Below the pieces are notes generated by a model. The model did not search any database, had not been told where the DNA came from, and saw only the letters and a list, made by a program, of their open reading frames with translations. 64,000 bases of DNA from Agrobacterium tumefaciens (GTDB lineage Bacteria; Pseudomonadota; Alphaproteobacteria; Rhizobiales; Rhizobiaceae): contig NZ_CP039888.1 in NCBI RefSeq assembly GCF_005221325.1, positions 2,170,001 to 2,234,000 of the forward strand, given 5' to 3'. A program made the translations under genes and the position numbers. This document shows positions 61,976 to 64,000 of this stretch, one piece after another (the first letter of the stretch is position 1; the number at the start of each line of letters is the position of its first letter).

Positions 61976-64000
61976 ATGAATATTTCCAGATTTTTTGTCG
62001 ACAGGCCGGTATTCGCCGGCGTGTTGTCGATCCTTATCGTGGTGGCAGGCCTTCTCGGCATGCGCGCCCTGCCGATTTCCGAATATCCGGAAGTCGTTCC
62101 GCCATCCGTCGTTGTGCGCGCCACCTATCCCGGCGCGAACCCGACCGTTATCGCCGAAACCGTTGCGACACCGCTGGAAGAACAGATTAACGGCGTCGAG
62201 GACATGCTCTATATGGGCAGCCAGGCAACGTCTGACGGCGTGCTGACGCTGACCGTCACCTTCAAGCTCGGCACGGACCCGGACAAGGCGCAGCAGCTCG
62301 TACAGAACCGTGTCTCGCAGGCGGAACCCCGCCTGCCCGCGGAAGTCCGCGCGCTCGGCATCACGACAGTCAAAAGCTCGCCCGACTTCATCATGGTCGT
62401 CAATCTGGTCTCCAAGACCGACGCTTATGACATCACCTATCTGCGCAACTATGCGACGTTGAACGTCAAGGATCGGCTGGCCCGCATCGAAGGTGTCGGC
62501 CAGGTTCAGGTCTTCGGCGCGGGTGACTATTCCATGCGTGTCTGGCTCGACCCGCAGAAGGTGGCCGAGCATGATCTGGCTGCCAGCGACGTCTCCGACG
62601 CTATCCGCCAGCAGAACGTGCAGGCCGCGGCCGGCGTCATCGGCGCTTCACCAAGCCCTAATGGTGTCGATCTGCAGCTCAACGTCAATGCTCAGGGCCG
62701 TCTGACGACGCCGGAAGAATTCGGCAACATCATCGTCAAGAGCGGCGCAAACGGTGAAATCACCCGCCTGCGCGATGTCGCCCGCATCGAACTGGGTGCT
62801 GCCGATTACACGCTGCGTTCGCTGCTGGACGGCGAACCCGCCGTGGCTGTCGCCGTGCTTCAGGCTCCGGGCTCCAACGCCATCGAAATCGCCGACAATG
62901 TCCGCGCCACGATGGACAATCTGCAGCTGGCGATGCCTGACGGTGTGAAATACGAGATCGTCTACGATACGACGAAATTCGTGCGCTCCTCCATCGAGAA
63001 GGTCGTTGATACACTCCTCGAGGCCGTTGGCCTCGTGGTGCTTGTCGTCATCCTCTTCCTCCAGACCTGGCGCGCCTCGATCATTCCGCTGATCGCCGTT
63101 CCCGTCTCGATCATCGGCACCTTCGCCGTCATGTACGCCTTCGGCTTCTCCATCAATGCGTTGACTTTGTTCGGGCTCGTGCTCGCCATCGGCATCGTGG
63201 TGGATGACGCCATCGTGGTCGTCGAAAACGTCGAGCGAAACATCGAAAACGGGCTCTCGCCGCGTGACGCCACCTATAAGGCGATGCGGGAAGTCTCCGG
63301 ACCGATCATCGCGATTGCGCTGGTTCTGGTCGCCGTCTTCGTGCCGCTTGCCTTTATCTCCGGCCTGTCCGGCCAGTTCTACCGGCAGTTCGCGCTGACC
63401 ATCGCCATCTCCACCGTCATTTCGGCCATCAACTCGCTGACGCTGTCGCCCGCTCTTGCGGCCCTGCTGCTGAAGGAACACGGTGCGCCGAAAGACTGGC
63501 TCACGCGCTTCATGGACCGGATTTTCGGCTGGTTCTTCCGCGGCTTCAACCGTGCCTTTGGCGCGGCCTCGAACGGCTACGGCAAGACCGTGGGCGGGCT
63601 GGTGACGCGCAAGAGCCTTGTCATGATCGTCTATATGGCTCTGGTGGCCGCCACCTACGGCATGTTCACGACAGTGCCGAGCGGCTTCGTGCCGGCGCAG
63701 GACAAGCAGTACCTGATCGGTTTCGCCCAGCTTCCTGATGGAGCAACGCTCGACCGCACCGAAAGCGTCATCAAGCGGATGAGCACGATCGCCATGGAAA
63801 CGCCCGGCGTCAGCCACGCCATCGCCTTCCCCGGCCTGTCGATCAATGGTTTCACCATCGGCTCCAATTCCGGCATCGTCTTTGCGGTTCTCGATGATTT
63901 CGAAAAGCGCAAGACACCGGAACTGTCCGGCGGCGCCATCGCCATGCAGCTGAACCAGAAATTTGCCGGCATTCAGGATGCCTTCATCGCCATGTTCCCG
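61976..64000 (+). CDS. RND efflux transporter (AcrB/MexF-like), cut by window end
   Basis: The visible 675 residues start MNISRFFVDRPVFAGVLSILI and cover the first half of an HAE1-type RND pump: the porter loop, the transmembrane segments with LFGLVLAIGIVVDDAIVVVENVER (the proton-relay Asp pair) and the start of the second porter loop. No stop is reached; such proteins are about 1,050 residues. It should export hydrophobic drugs or plant compounds with the adaptor upstream. No outer-membrane channel gene is visible. Confidence 0.95.
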   Translation, partial: MNISRFFVDRPVFAGVLSILIVVAGLLGMRALPISEYPEVVPPSVVVRATYPGANPTVIAETVATPLEEQINGVEDMLYMGSQATSDGVLTLTVTFKLGTDPDKAQQLVQNRVSQAEPRLPAEVRALGITTVKSSPDFIMVVNLVSKTDAYDITYLRNYATLNVKDRLARIEGVGQVQVFGAGDYSMRVWLDPQKVAEHDLAASDVSDAIRQQNVQAAAGVIGASPSPNGVDLQLNVNAQGRLTTPEEFGNIIVKSGANGEITRLRDVARIELGAADYTLRSLLDGEPAVAVAVLQAPGSNAIEIADNVRATMDNLQLAMPDGVKYEIVYDTTKFVRSSIEKVVDTLLEAVGLVVLVVILFLQTWRASIIPLIAVPVSIIGTFAVMYAFGFSINALTLFGLVLAIGIVVDDAIVVVENVERNIENGLSPRDATYKAMREVSGPIIAIALVLVAVFVPLAFISGLSGQFYRQFALTIAISTVISAINSLTLSPALAALLLKEHGAPKDWLTRFMDRIFGWFFRGFNRAFGAASNGYGKTVGGLVTRKSLVMIVYMALVAATYGMFTTVPSGFVPAQDKQYLIGFAQLPDGATLDRTESVIKRMSTIAMETPGVSHAIAFPGLSINGFTIGSNSGIVFAVLDDFEKRKTPELSGGAIAMQLNQKFAGIQDAFIAMFP

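Overview
The window reads as part of the main chromosome of an alphaproteobacterium of the Rhizobiaceae, most likely Agrobacterium (A. tumefaciens complex). Pointers are the CtrA/SciP/ChpT cell-cycle proteins, GANTC sites in the ctrA promoter, the Rhizobiales-type EipA/DUF1134 protein, a RirA-type iron operator, and the rhizobial style of intergenic palindromic repeats. No species-level comparison could be run.

Layout. (1) 1-7.2 kb holds a CtrA module: sciP, fliJ-like, ctrA, chpT (phosphotransferase feeding CtrA) and eipA, with two GNAT acetyltransferases and a secreted alpha/beta hydrolase between them. (2) 7.3-18.5 kb is housekeeping: a coiled-coil membrane protein, a TrmH-type rRNA/tRNA methyltransferase, rluD, a small methyltransferase, the heat-shock sigma factor rpoH, a large membrane-spanning low-complexity protein, purA and an EamA exporter. 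(3) 18.6-24.3 kb is accessory envelope material: a transglutaminase-like protease homologue lacking its catalytic His and Asp, a three-gene unit (lipoprotein, three-domain cell-wall hydrolase, membrane protein), and a lytic-transglycosylase lipoprotein. (4) 24.5-28.6 kb has a quinone/aromatic detoxification pair (hydrolase plus ring-cleaving dioxygenase), a DUF2218-siderophore reductase fusion, ung and a glyoxalase. (5) 28.9-33.1 kb is heme acquisition: hmuTUV divergent from an IsdG-type heme monooxygenase and HutX. (6) 33.3-35.9 kb has a META-domain protein, purU and a RelE/HigA-type toxin-antitoxin pair. (7) 35.9-42.4 kb is a tricarboxylate transport locus: tctE-tctD, an orphan periplasmic binding protein, and tctCBA. 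(8) 42.5-47.6 kb is a siderophore ABC importer behind a RirA-type operator, then dps. (9) 48.2-58.7 kb is a tRNA-Gly gene followed by a 2202-residue RTX protein and a divergent type I secretion ATPase/adaptor pair, separated by an extremely A+T-rich promoter region. (10) 58.8-64 kb has a LysR regulator, an alpha/beta-hydrolase-like protein without the nucleophile serine, and an RND efflux pump whose inner-membrane gene runs off the window.

How parts work together. ChpT passes phosphate to CtrA while SciP restrains CtrA-dependent transcription; near-consensus CtrA boxes lie in front of ctrA and between chpT and eipA. Iron handling is spread over three loci (heme uptake/degradation, siderophore import/reduction, Dps storage). 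The strongest candidates for undescribed biology are the three-gene cell-wall unit at 19.4-23.1 kb, the RTX protein with near-identical tandem modules, and two apparently catalytically dead enzyme homologues (18.6 and 59.8 kb). I found no CRISPR array, no intact insertion sequence and no rRNA.
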